This document shows positions 17,454 to 26,567 of a stretch of 64,000 nt of DNA, piece after piece. Position 1 is the first letter of the stretch. Every line of letters starts with the position of its first letter. Under the pieces are notes generated by a model. That model made no database searches. It was given only the letters and a program-made list of their open reading frames with translations, and was not told where the DNA came from. Source of the DNA: Fodinibius sp964490705 (GTDB lineage Bacteria; Bacteroidota; Rhodothermia; Balneolales; Balneolaceae); assembly GCA_964490705.1 (NCBI GenBank), contig CAZBCG010000010.1, positions 1-64,000 of the forward strand, in the 5' to 3' direction. A program made the position numbers and the translations under genes.

Positions 17454-17933
17454 TTATTCCGGAATTTCTGTTTCAGCATGTCCTGCTTTTTCTGGTTGGG
17501 TATTTAGAAGTATAATTCCACCGATCGCCAAGAGTATGAGCACCGCGTTGCGGATGAGCGTAAATTCCAATCCCGAAGCAAAACCAAAAGCACCAAAGCA
17601 GCCGCAGCTTGCCACACTCATTCCCTGCAGATAAAAATAGCCCAAAATACCGGTAAATCCGGTGAGCATAAGCAAGGCTGCTGTCAGGGCCCATTTTAAA
17701 TACTTTCCCCAGCATAGAAAAATTGCAATCAAAAGTTCGACAATGCTCAGCGATATTATGATGTGAGCAGCATACTCTATGATCCAAAAATAGGTGCTCG
17801 AAAGCAGCCGCACTAAATCATAATTCACATAACCACTGTCGATAAGTTTTCCCACGCCGGAAAGCAGAAAAACCAGCCCCAAAATGATGCGGATAGTGAG
17901 CAGCGAATAACGTCGATATTTTGGTGTTATCAT
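17454..17933 (-). CDS. MauE/DoxX-like membrane protein
   Basis: This is a protein of about 159 residues with four membrane helices (LLTIRIILGLVFLLSGVGKL, SLSIVELLIAIFLC, ALLMLTGFTGILGYFYL, NAVLILLAIGGIILL). The MauE/DoxX type is suggested by the RIILGLVFLLSGVGKLID start and the SCGCFG motif after the third helix, where MauE proteins carry a redox Cys pair. I start at the ATG at 17933 (MITPKYRR). Its stop abuts the stop of the epimerase gene with no base between. Role may be quinone- or thiol-linked redox work; unproven. Confidence 0.8.
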   Translation of the reverse strand: MITPKYRRYSLLTIRIILGLVFLLSGVGKLIDSGYVNYDLVRLLSSTYFWIIEYAAHIIISLSIVELLIAIFLCWGKYLKWALTAALLMLTGFTGILGYFYLQGMSVASCGCFGAFGFASGLEFTLIRNAVLILLAIGGIILLNTQPEKAGHAETEIPE

Positions 17934-18013
17934 TGTTACTTTGTGTTGGCTACGGAATGTTTGGTTGAGTAATAATGTAATTGATAGCAATCAGAAAGTA
18001 GAAACAAATTTCT

Positions 18014-18910
18014 ATGAATATATTATTGACAGGTGCTACCGGATTTATCGGATCCTATCTGCGGCAAATGCTCTTACGCCAGGGACATTTGTTGACGATT
18101 GTGACGCGAAGTCCGGAAGAATATGAGAATGAAAAGGCGAAAAATCAGCAGTTTGTTTCTTGGGATGATGATCTCGCTGAGGAAATGAATCAAGTTGATG
18201 CGGTGATCAATTTGGCGGGAGCATCTATTTTCGGCCGCCGGTGGACTGATGAAGTTAAAGAACAAATCCATTCCAGCCGTATCGAAAGTACGCAGACCAT
18301 TGTTGCGGCCATCGAGCAAGCCGATGATCGCCCGTCAGTGATGATTTCGGTCTCGGGTTCCGATTATTATGGGGATCGCGGAGATACACTGCTGGATGAA
18401 TCGATGGAGCCGGGCGACGGATTCCTTGCTCGCGTATGCATTGATTGGGAGGAAGCTGCTCAACCGGTTACTGATCTGGGTGTGCGACTGGCTATCCCGC
18501 GCATTGCGGTTGTGCTCGAAAAGGATGGTGGAGCGCTGGAACAGATGTTGCCGCCTTTCCAGTTCTTTGTGGGTGGTCCGCTGGGCAGTGGCGACCAGTA
18601 TTTTCCGTGGATTCACATGTATGATCTATGCCGCGCTATTGTTTTTGCTATTGAGAAGGATAATTTCGAGGGACCGTTTAATCTGAGTGCGCCCAATCCG
18701 ACGACTATGCGGGAATTTGCCAGTCAGCTGGCCACACAGCTCCGCCGCCCATCGCTGTTTAAGGTGCCGGAATCAGTGCTGAAGCTGGTACTTGGCGAAG
18801 CAGCAAATCCCATCCTTACAAGCAAGCGATTGCAGCCCAAAAAGTTACAGCAACACGGATTTGAATTTCGATATGGATACCTGCAAGAAGCAATCTCAGA
18901 TATCATTTAG
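18014..18910 (+). CDS. TIGR01777-type epimerase (SDR39U1 family)
   Basis: This is a 298-residue NAD(P)-binding short-chain dehydrogenase-like protein. The Rossmann motif is GATGFIG (7-13); INLAGASIFGRRWTDEVKEQI and the later FNLSAPNPTT are hallmarks of the TIGR01777/YfcH/SDR39U1 family, followed by its DUF1731-like C-terminus ending in KKLQQHGFEFRY. Molecular function is poorly defined in all organisms. The stop codon is followed directly by a heptad-periodic inverted repeat shared with the convergent lipoprotein gene. Confidence 0.92.
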   Translation: MNILLTGATGFIGSYLRQMLLRQGHLLTIVTRSPEEYENEKAKNQQFVSWDDDLAEEMNQVDAVINLAGASIFGRRWTDEVKEQIHSSRIESTQTIVAAIEQADDRPSVMISVSGSDYYGDRGDTLLDESMEPGDGFLARVCIDWEEAAQPVTDLGVRLAIPRIAVVLEKDGGALEQMLPPFQFFVGGPLGSGDQYFPWIHMYDLCRAIVFAIEKDNFEGPFNLSAPNPTTMREFASQLATQLRRPSLFKVPESVLKLVLGEAANPILTSKRLQPKKLQQHGFEFRYGYLQEAISDII

Positions 18911-18958
18911 CAGTTACCAGTTGACAGTGATCATCTTATTACTGACTACTGTCTGCTG
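18911..18958. repeat. Heptad-periodic inverted repeat, CAGTNNN type
   Basis: The left arm is CAGTTAC, CAGTTGA and CAGTGAT in unbroken 7-base steps (18911-18931). Read on the other strand the right arm is CAGCAGA, CAGTAGT, CAGTAAT (18958 down to 18938). It fills the whole gap between two convergent genes. The stop codon of the reverse gene (TAA) lies in its last heptad, and that protein's C-terminal ADSSQ is encoded by the arm. Confidence 0.75.
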
Positions 18959-21611
18959 AGGGCTGATCGTTTTCCTGTTCCCCAAATATTGTCCAGCAGC
19001 GCAAGCCTTCGCGCGTTTGGGCTATTAGTTCTTGGTATCCATCGCTGTCGATATCTGCGACAATAGGAAATTGCATCCCCGATGTGGGCACCGAATAGAT
19101 GCGCTCTCCACTGTTGACTCCCCACACATAAAGCCGACCGAAATTTGCCAGGGCGACAATATCATTTCGATTGTCATTATTCATATCCGTAATGAATGGA
19201 GAAAACGAAGTAGCTGCAGGCTGACCCATATTTTGAGTAAATCGCAGTTGACCGTCAGTGTTGAGCAGAAAAACAGCTCCATTGCTACTCATCGTCAAGA
19301 TCATGGATTCACGGTATTGTTGGTCGTCACTGCTCACTGTCAGATCATGAACCGAGGGCGTGCCGGTTAATGCACTGCTGGATGCATATACCGCTTCAAT
19401 CCGGGAGGAGTCTGAGGTATTTTCAAAAACATTCAGCGAATCGGCAAAGAATTTTTTGGAACCCACAGCATACAGATGTCCGTCTGCGGCATTGCCAAGA
19501 ATGTGTTCATTGTAAACAGTTGGTGAACCATTAAGTGAAGCGTTAATAAATTTCGGATAGCCCGCCCGTTGATTGCCGTCTGCCGACCATGCGTGTACCG
19601 CATTTTCTGCAAATGCTAGTACAGAAATACCACCCAGATGATTTTCTACCGTTGGCTTGGTGCGAATTTCAGCATTGGTGGTAACGGGCCATCCACTGAG
19701 GTTTTCTCCACGCCCGTTAAGGATATGTAGGTTGCGGTCAGCGGTGGCCACAACGGCATTGGGCAATCCGTTGCGGTCGATATCATCCACCAAAAGTGGC
19801 GAAGTAATATTTTCGTTGAGCTGAAATGGGAACTTAGGCAACGGCTGACCGTTATCATTCCAGCCGTAAATTTTATTTCCCGCCGCCAGCAATACTACAT
19901 TCTCATTGGTGGCATACCAATCGTAAATTACCGGGGATCCGATAGGTGTATCCGTTCCGGTATTGCCCTGCATTACTACCGTGCCATCCGCTGCCAGTGC
20001 ATACAGATTCCCCGACTTTGTGGCAAAGATGATTTCATCTTGTGCGCTGCCGCCGATATCTGCCAGCACCGGTTTACCCGAGAGGTCGGCGCCTGTGGGA
20101 AAGATCCATTTTTCGCGATAGGGTGCACTGCGGTCTTCGGTTTGATATGTTTTTAGATCAAAATTCAGCGAGCGGTTGCTTTTATCAAGGGTGGCCGAAG
20201 CTGCAAGCAGATTAAATTTAGAGGTAATAGCATTCAGGTAATTATCGGGTGCCAGGAAGGGTTCAACAAAAGAGTAAAAATCGGGCCCCGTCACAAATAG
20301 TCCGCTTATTTCTTCTGCAAGATCGTTCTTGATGTCGCGAAATTGTTGCTCGTAGTACATGGTCCGCCGCCGATTGCGATCCGAGGAAACCATTTCAACC
20401 AGTCCCTTCCGCTTCGAGATGACTACAGCCTCTCCGGTTACATCCAGATAGAAATCCTTGAAGGAGCAAAGAGAGCTGCCGATCATTTTGGCCATTGCTG
20501 TACTTTGTACAAAATAGATGCCGTCACGTGTTTGGATATAATCTTGGTCAGCCATTTGGCGAAGTTGTTGGCGTAGTACGTCCGGCTCTCTTACCTTTCG
20601 CAAGAAAAGATGTTCGCCTGTGGCCAAAAATCCTGATTCGGTATAAGTCACCAGCGAAAATTCGGGATTCAGGATTTTGGCCATATCGGTATATGGTTGG
20701 TTTTTAGCCAGCAGCACGGAATCCAGCCGGGTAGTATCGGGCATCGAGGCCGGCGGAGCCAGGCGTGGTGATAACCGGAATAGACCAAAAGCGGCCGCAT
20801 TCGATGAAATATAGCGGTCGAGAGAAATCGGGGCATTGGCGCTGGAGAATGCAGAAACGAGGTCGGTGGGCACTTGTTCTGATAATGGAATATTACCGGA
20901 TAACGATATTTCACGACTCTGTTCTTCGCCCTGTTTATTGACAGATAACAGCGCCGGTTTAGTGCCCGCCAGTGCATTTTTGACGGTGGGGCGATGCGTT
21001 ACGCTTGTAAGTTGACGAATCCAGCGATCCAGCGAAGGCGTGTTGATGACAATGTTTCCGGGCTCAAGAGAAAGGTGAGAAAGATCGGCGCGCGGCGTGT
21101 TACCGATATAGGCTCGAATCGCATCCTCAATACCCAGGCTCGATTCGGAGATCAACAGATTATCATGCAGCTGTGCAGCAAACAAGGTGCGGTCGCGCAT
21201 GCTCAACTTGTGGATAATGACATCATGAAAAAAATACTCGTTCTGGGTAAACGATTGATAAAAACGATCTTGGAGTCTGGCCATAATATCAGATGGTGCC
21301 TTGGCCATCCACACCGTTTCGAGCTGGTTACCGGTACCGGTATAAAGCATGACCGCATTGAGCGGTATCGATTGCGTAGCCGTTGAGTCAACCCGGGATA
21401 ACAACTGAATAGCCGAGGAGGTAATATCATCCAAAAAAGGAGTGTAGGAAGAAGATAATACCGAATTTAGTGTTGCTCCTTCGGCGGGTATAATTACAAA
21501 CGGAGCCTCCTCGGGCACGGCATCAGACCAAGGTCGTTCTGGAAGTGAGGAACAGGAGGACAACAAAATGATGACAAATAGAAATAAGCCCGGAAGTTTC
21601 AGTCGAGTCAT
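18939..21611 (-). CDS. Large lipoprotein with DUF3352-like N-half and beta-propeller C-half
   Basis: This is an 890-residue exported protein with signal LFLFVIILLSSCSS (lipobox LSSC). Residues about 30-480 form a region with repeating segments on holding scores or losses (LETVWMAKAPSDIMARLQ, LISESSLGIEDAIRAY), distantly like DUF3352; this match is weak. Residues about 490-880 contain repeated blades such as PVLADIGGSAQDEIIFATKSGNLYAL, SPLLVDDIDRNGLPNAV and FITDMNNDNRNDIVAL, an FG-GAP/PQQ-like propeller with Ca2+-binding Asp-rich loops. Function is unknown, possibly envelope surveillance. The C-terminal five residues come from the adjoining repeat. Confidence 0.85.
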   Translation of the reverse strand: MTRLKLPGLFLFVIILLSSCSSLPERPWSDAVPEEAPFVIIPAEGATLNSVLSSSYTPFLDDITSSAIQLLSRVDSTATQSIPLNAVMLYTGTGNQLETVWMAKAPSDIMARLQDRFYQSFTQNEYFFHDVIIHKLSMRDRTLFAAQLHDNLLISESSLGIEDAIRAYIGNTPRADLSHLSLEPGNIVINTPSLDRWIRQLTSVTHRPTVKNALAGTKPALLSVNKQGEEQSREISLSGNIPLSEQVPTDLVSAFSSANAPISLDRYISSNAAAFGLFRLSPRLAPPASMPDTTRLDSVLLAKNQPYTDMAKILNPEFSLVTYTESGFLATGEHLFLRKVREPDVLRQQLRQMADQDYIQTRDGIYFVQSTAMAKMIGSSLCSFKDFYLDVTGEAVVISKRKGLVEMVSSDRNRRRTMYYEQQFRDIKNDLAEEISGLFVTGPDFYSFVEPFLAPDNYLNAITSKFNLLAASATLDKSNRSLNFDLKTYQTEDRSAPYREKWIFPTGADLSGKPVLADIGGSAQDEIIFATKSGNLYALAADGTVVMQGNTGTDTPIGSPVIYDWYATNENVVLLAAGNKIYGWNDNGQPLPKFPFQLNENITSPLLVDDIDRNGLPNAVVATADRNLHILNGRGENLSGWPVTTNAEIRTKPTVENHLGGISVLAFAENAVHAWSADGNQRAGYPKFINASLNGSPTVYNEHILGNAADGHLYAVGSKKFFADSLNVFENTSDSSRIEAVYASSSALTGTPSVHDLTVSSDDQQYRESMILTMSSNGAVFLLNTDGQLRFTQNMGQPAATSFSPFITDMNNDNRNDIVALANFGRLYVWGVNSGERIYSVPTSGMQFPIVADIDSDGYQELIAQTREGLRCWTIFGEQENDQPSADSSQ

Positions 21612-21727
21612 GAATTGGGAAAATTTCTCAGTAATATTATTACTAAATCGCTGTTAATTTTATAGCTTTGTGATGTATGAACCAATTTTGTGGGACAGCC
21701 TGCCCAAAGTAACAATTTTTGACATAA

Positions 21728-23860
21728 ATGAACTTTTTAAATCCATTTTTCTTATTGGGATTGTTGGCCGTGGCCGTGCCTGTTATTATACACCTTATAA
21801 ACTTGCGGCGGCCGCAAAAAGTATCATTTTCGACCCTCTCATTTTTTAATGAGCTTCGCAAAAGCACCATCCGTCGCATTCGAATTAAGCAGTATTTACT
21901 GATGGCGCTCAGAGCGCTGGCGCTGCTGTTTCTAGCACTTGCTTTGGCCCGTCCCTTTTTACCTCCAACGCTAACCAGCACATCAGGTTCCGCGGAACCC
22001 AAGTCTGTTGCCGTTTTGATCGACAATAGTGCCAGCATGAATCGGGTGGGCAGCCAGGGTCCGCTCGTTGACCAGGCCAAAGGAGTAGCCCGCCGCATTA
22101 TACAAAACGCAAACTCTGATGATAAATTTTTTATTGCCACGACTAATGCCGGCAATATTACGCTGGATGGATTGGTTGGTGATAGCCGAGCACTGAATGC
22201 GGTTGCAGAAATTGAAGCCCGGAATACCGGACATTATACCAAAGAGCAGTTTCGATTGGCATACCAGCAGTTGCAGGATACCCCGCAATCACAGGACATA
22301 ATATATGTCATTTCGGATGGACAGCAGAGTCAGTTGAGCGATCTTGAAGATTTTTCTATTGAGGATACAGAATCATCTCAGGAGCCGGTGTCGGTGCAGC
22401 TTATCAGGTTGGAGCAAGAAAGTCAGCAGAATTTGGCGGTTTCTTCAGTCTCGCTTAAAAACCAGATGATAAGTCAGGGCACGCCGGTGACCCTCGGTGT
22501 AGAAGTAGAAAATGTGGGGGATGCGGCAGCCGCAAATCAATTTGTGTCGCTCGAAGTAGAGGGTGAACTGTCCGGGCAGTACGAAGTGTCGCTGCAGCCG
22601 GGAGAAAGCAAGGAGTTTCTGTTCCAGGTAGTGCCCGAGAAGGTGGGCAATGTATCGGGACGCATTATTTTAGAGGGCGATGAAATTAATTACGACAACC
22701 GTCGATATTTTGTGCTGCGCATCCCTAAAACGCGCTCCATTTTATTGGTTAATAATGAGGAAGAAGAGTCGGCCTTCACTTCCTATTTAAGCCCCGCGCT
22801 GGAGGCAGCACGACAGACCAATGCCCAGCTTTCGTTTGACGAACACAGCGTCTCGGAAGTGGACGAAGCCGAGTGGTCCAATTACGATGCGATTGTGCTG
22901 GACGGACTCGATGAGATCCCTGACTACTGGCAACAGGATTTACAGCGATATGTGCAGGATGGTAATGGCGTGCTGTTTTTTCCATCCGAACAGGGAGAGG
23001 TGCAAAATTACAATCAGTTTTTATCGCAGTTTAATGCCGGGGAATTTACAAATGTAGTGGGAGAGTACGGCTCTTTTGAACCCGTTGTGCAAATGGCGGA
23101 GCTCGAAGAAGGGCATCCCGTGCTGGACGAAGTATTTAATAAAAAAGAAGATGAGAACATTAGTGTAAAGTTGTCATCGCTGTTTTATTATTTCAAATAT
23201 GAGAGCGCAGTGAATTCCGGCGCACTGGATATTTTACATGCTGCCAATGGTGATCCGCTGTTGACCGAGCAGCAGTTTGGCGAAGGCGTGCTCTTGGTTT
23301 CTACGCTGGGCACCGATCCGGGATGGTCGAACTTGCCGGTAAATCCACTGTTTGCGCCGCTGTTTTATCGCAGTGTGTTGTATGCTTCGTCATCCGAACG
23401 CGCGGGACTGCAGCAGCATCAGCTGGGAAATATGTTTCGCTGGGAGGGGGCATCTCAATCATCCAATGTTCGTTTACTGCTCAATGAATCCGAATATAAG
23501 CCGGAAGTGCAGCGTCAAGCTAACGGCATTCGCGTTACCTACAACGGACGTGAGTGGACGCCCGGCATTTTATCCATAGAAGTCGGTGATGAGATTTATC
23601 AAATTGCGGTAAATCAAAATATAATGGAATCGCGGTTTGGTACGTTAACAGATCAGCAATGGCAGGAGATGCTGGCCGATAAAGTAAATGTCAATGAAAT
23701 GATCAGTGCCCAGCAACTTTCAGCCGATGATTTGGAACAGAAACTAAGTGCTACCATGTTCGGCAAAGAAATTTGGAACTGGTTTGTTTGGTTAGCATTG
23801 CTTTTTTTAATTACAGAAACGGCTGTATCGCGGCTGTATAAAGCAGAATCCATATCCTAA
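21728..23860 (+). CDS. BatA-domain and von Willebrand A membrane protein
   Basis: This is a 710-residue inner-membrane protein. The N-terminal BatA domain (TIGR02226) is MNFLNPFFLLGLLAVAVPVI with FSTLSFFNELRKSTIRR and a second helix. A vWA domain with MIDAS motif DNSASMN follows (about 95-250), then a CARDB-like/beta region (about 250-330), a glutamine-amidotransferase-like region (about 345-560) and a C-terminal helix with the terminus inside. Related genes are linked to aerotolerance or to AAA-ATPase MoxR systems; no moxR or DUF58 gene is visible here. A 193-residue membrane protein follows after 5 bp. Confidence 0.9.
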   Translation: MNFLNPFFLLGLLAVAVPVIIHLINLRRPQKVSFSTLSFFNELRKSTIRRIRIKQYLLMALRALALLFLALALARPFLPPTLTSTSGSAEPKSVAVLIDNSASMNRVGSQGPLVDQAKGVARRIIQNANSDDKFFIATTNAGNITLDGLVGDSRALNAVAEIEARNTGHYTKEQFRLAYQQLQDTPQSQDIIYVISDGQQSQLSDLEDFSIEDTESSQEPVSVQLIRLEQESQQNLAVSSVSLKNQMISQGTPVTLGVEVENVGDAAAANQFVSLEVEGELSGQYEVSLQPGESKEFLFQVVPEKVGNVSGRIILEGDEINYDNRRYFVLRIPKTRSILLVNNEEEESAFTSYLSPALEAARQTNAQLSFDEHSVSEVDEAEWSNYDAIVLDGLDEIPDYWQQDLQRYVQDGNGVLFFPSEQGEVQNYNQFLSQFNAGEFTNVVGEYGSFEPVVQMAELEEGHPVLDEVFNKKEDENISVKLSSLFYYFKYESAVNSGALDILHAANGDPLLTEQQFGEGVLLVSTLGTDPGWSNLPVNPLFAPLFYRSVLYASSSERAGLQQHQLGNMFRWEGASQSSNVRLLLNESEYKPEVQRQANGIRVTYNGREWTPGILSIEVGDEIYQIAVNQNIMESRFGTLTDQQWQEMLADKVNVNEMISAQQLSADDLEQKLSATMFGKEIWNWFVWLALLFLITETAVSRLYKAESIS

Positions 23861-23865
23861 CTGGT

Positions 23866-24447
23866 ATGTTAGAAGCCGATGTTAATATTATTTTTTGGTT
23901 CATCCTGGGAATTTTTACCCTTGGTGCAGCAGTGCTGGCAACAGCAACTCTGGTAAATGTGCTGCGATTGCGGAATGTGCGGCTTAGCTGGAAGGCTGGC
24001 AAAATGCACGGTTATCCCTTATTTTCCACCTTGTTTTTAGCTTCAGCGTTCATAGTTGGGGTACTTGCGACATATCAGGGAGAGCTTAGGGAGATGGTCG
24101 CCGCCGGATTATACGGCTGGCTGGGATTTTGCTGGTTTACTCAAAGTTTTTTTGCCACAAAGCGATTTATTACGGATCACGGAATTGTTAAAAATGTTAA
24201 TGAGCCCTCACAGACCATCGCATGGCATCAGGTCAGGGATTTTGTCGAAAAAGAAAACGATCGTAAAACGCACTATATTTTTATTTATACGGCGGATGAT
24301 GTAAATGATGCCCAAGATCTGATCCGGCTGGAACTGGATGTACCTGAAGAAAAAAAAGAAGCGTTTCAAAAATTAATTTCTCATAAACTCGGACGCCGAA
24401 TTCGTTGTTATGTAAAAGACGATATCAACGTTGAGCAATTTGAGTAA
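23866..24447 (+). CDS. Membrane protein with cytoplasmic PH-like tail, function unknown
   Basis: This is a 193-residue protein with three or four hydrophobic segments (IIFWFILGIFTLGAAVLATATLV, YPLFSTLFLASAFIVGVLATY, AAGLYGWLGFCWFTQSFF) and a soluble C-terminus of about 80 residues (ITDHGIVKNVNEPSQTIAWHQV, TDHGI-type turn, VPEEKKEAFQKLISHKLGRRI) resembling small bacterial PH-like domains. It begins 5 bp after the BatA/vWA gene, so the two are a unit. I do not recognise a named family. Confidence 0.75.
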   Translation: MLEADVNIIFWFILGIFTLGAAVLATATLVNVLRLRNVRLSWKAGKMHGYPLFSTLFLASAFIVGVLATYQGELREMVAAGLYGWLGFCWFTQSFFATKRFITDHGIVKNVNEPSQTIAWHQVRDFVEKENDRKTHYIFIYTADDVNDAQDLIRLELDVPEEKKEAFQKLISHKLGRRIRCYVKDDINVEQFE

Positions 24448-24485
24448 CTGAGTGATAATTAAACCTTAATTTTACCGATAGTCAT

Positions 24486-25775
24486 TTGTTCGAAGAGATA
24501 CAAAATTCTGATATTGCCCAAGAACGGGCAATTCTTGTAGGTGTCTATGGACCCGAAACACCGCGTGTTCAGGCCGAAGAGTACTTGGATGAGCTAGAAT
24601 TACTGACATATACGGCCGGTGGTAATGCGGTTGATAAAGTACTCCAAAATCGTATGCATCCTGATCCTTCATCTTATGTGGGATCTGGAAAGCTGCGTGA
24701 ACTCAAACGCATGGCGGGAGACAAAAACGTAGAAACGCTCATTTTTGATGATGATCTTTCGCCCACTCAAATTCGCAACGTCGAAAAAGAAACCAAGGCC
24801 AAAGTACTGGATCGGAGCGGGCTTATTTTGGATATTTTTGCCTCCCGCGCCCAAACAGCTGCTGCCAAAACACAAGTTGAACTGGCGCAGTTACAATATT
24901 TGCTTCCCCGCTTGACTCGTTTCTGGACGCACTTATCACGTCAGCAGGGGGGTATTGGCACGCGTGGACCCGGTGAATCTCAGATCGAGATGGACCGTCG
25001 TATGATCGACAAGCGTATTGCTACGCTTAAAGACAAGCTCGACAAAATTGATCAGCAGCGCCAAACCCAGCGCAAGGGGCGGTCCGACAAAACACGTATT
25101 TCGCTGGTGGGATATACCAATGCCGGCAAATCCACATTGATGAATGCGTTAACTGAAACGGAGGTGCTGGCCGAAAACCGGCTGTTTGCTACGCTCGATT
25201 CCACCGTTCGGCAGTATGAAGCAGGGAATCACGATGTACTGCTTTCCGATACGGTAGGATTTATCCGCAAGTTGCCCCACGATCTTATCGAGAGTTTTAA
25301 ATCTACCCTCGATGAAGTCCGGGAGTGTGATATTTTGCTCCATGTGGTTGATGCATCCTCACGGATGGTCCAGGATTATATTGATGTTGTGAATGAAACC
25401 CTCGAGGATATGCAGGTTGATGACAAGAAACACCTCTTGGTATTTAACAAGGTGGATCTTCTTGAAACACACCGGATTACGGAACTAAAGCACGCTTATC
25501 CCGATGCCGTGTTTGCATCGGCCGAACGGAATATCGGATTGGGCAAGCTCGAAGATGAAATTAAGGAACTTATTGAGGAGGATTTTGTTACAAAAACGAT
25601 GTCTATTCCCGCTGCAAAGTACGAAGGAGTTGCTTTTTTACATCGCAGAGCGAATATTTTAGAAAAAAAGTACGTAGGATCAGATATAAAACTTACATTT
25701 AGTATAGCCAAGCCAGATTTAATGCGGCTCGAAACATTACTCAATAATATTGATACGGCGGAATCAGTTATATAA
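24486..25775 (+). CDS. hflX: Ribosome-rescue GTPase HflX
   Basis: HflX binds the 50S/70S ribosome and splits stalled or hibernating ribosomes. The 429-residue protein has the N-terminal HflX domain (GSGKLRELKRM, FDDDLSPTQIRN, DRSGLILDIFASRAQT), a coiled linker GGIGTRGPGESQIEMDRR, and a GTPase with P-loop GYTNAGKS (209-216), DTVGFIRKLP and NKVD. The first usable codon is TTG 24486; the family aligns from about that point. CBS-protein gene follows after 23 bp. Confidence 0.96.
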   Translation: MFEEIQNSDIAQERAILVGVYGPETPRVQAEEYLDELELLTYTAGGNAVDKVLQNRMHPDPSSYVGSGKLRELKRMAGDKNVETLIFDDDLSPTQIRNVEKETKAKVLDRSGLILDIFASRAQTAAAKTQVELAQLQYLLPRLTRFWTHLSRQQGGIGTRGPGESQIEMDRRMIDKRIATLKDKLDKIDQQRQTQRKGRSDKTRISLVGYTNAGKSTLMNALTETEVLAENRLFATLDSTVRQYEAGNHDVLLSDTVGFIRKLPHDLIESFKSTLDEVRECDILLHVVDASSRMVQDYIDVVNETLEDMQVDDKKHLLVFNKVDLLETHRITELKHAYPDAVFASAERNIGLGKLEDEIKELIEEDFVTKTMSIPAAKYEGVAFLHRRANILEKKYVGSDIKLTFSIAKPDLMRLETLLNNIDTAESVI

Positions 25776-25798
25776 GAAAACACTAAAACCTTACGCTG

Positions 25799-26467
25799 AT
25801 GCTGGCAAATAAATCCATAGTCGAAAAAGATTTTACCCCGCTCAAAGGTACTGATCTGGTACTTTCGGTTAAAAGCCGGATGGAAGAAGATCAAATTAAG
25901 ACGCTCCCCGTTGTCAATCAGGTTACGCAAAAGCTGATTGGCCAGGTTGGATATGAACGTCTCAAAGACCTGGATGATGAAACAGCTGTTTCGGATCTGG
26001 AGCTTGATGAAGCGGTCAAAATTTATCAGGGACAGCACATTTTCGAGGCAGCCCGCCTGATGCTACAGCACGAATTGCGCTTGCTGCCGGTGGTGGACGA
26101 AGAGTGGACCTTTTTAGGTATTTTGACCAAGCAGCAGGTGCTCGAGTCGCTTTCGCGTATGCTCAACCTGGCAGAATTCGGATCCGTTATTGCAGTCGAA
26201 ATAAAAAGAATCGATTTCTCCATTTCTGAAATTGTGCAAATTATCGAAACCGAAGGTGCCAAGATTCTGGGTGTTACAGTAGAGACGCCCGATGACTCGG
26301 AACAGATGTTTGAGGTTTCTTTTAAGCTTAATCTCAAGGATGTCTCCCGGGTTGTAGCTGCATTACGTCGTTACGAATACAATGTGCTGGCGCAATCAGA
26401 AAGTACCGTTTTTGGAGAAGATCTGGAACATCGGGCCGACGAATTGCTTAAATACATTGATATGTAG
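25799..26467 (+). CDS. CBS-domain protein with C-terminal ACT-like domain
   Basis: This is a 222-residue cytoplasmic protein. Two CBS modules occupy residues about 10-130 (LVLSVKSRMEEDQIKTLPVVNQ, IFEAARLMLQHELRLLPVVDEEWTFLGIL), a regulatory fold that binds adenosyl ligands; the rest (IKRIDFSISEIVQIIETEGAKILGV, VVAALRRYEYNVL) looks like an ACT-like sensing domain. The likely role is small-molecule control of an unknown partner. It follows hflX by 23 bp. Confidence 0.88.
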   Translation: MLANKSIVEKDFTPLKGTDLVLSVKSRMEEDQIKTLPVVNQVTQKLIGQVGYERLKDLDDETAVSDLELDEAVKIYQGQHIFEAARLMLQHELRLLPVVDEEWTFLGILTKQQVLESLSRMLNLAEFGSVIAVEIKRIDFSISEIVQIIETEGAKILGVTVETPDDSEQMFEVSFKLNLKDVSRVVAALRRYEYNVLAQSESTVFGEDLEHRADELLKYIDM

Positions 26468-26567
26468 TGGATATTTCAGTCGGCTTCCCATCTTGTTTTT
26501 TTCGGAACAAAAAGACAATTCTTGATATATTCAGTAATAACTGAAACGCTAACTGTTTTTCTTTCTG

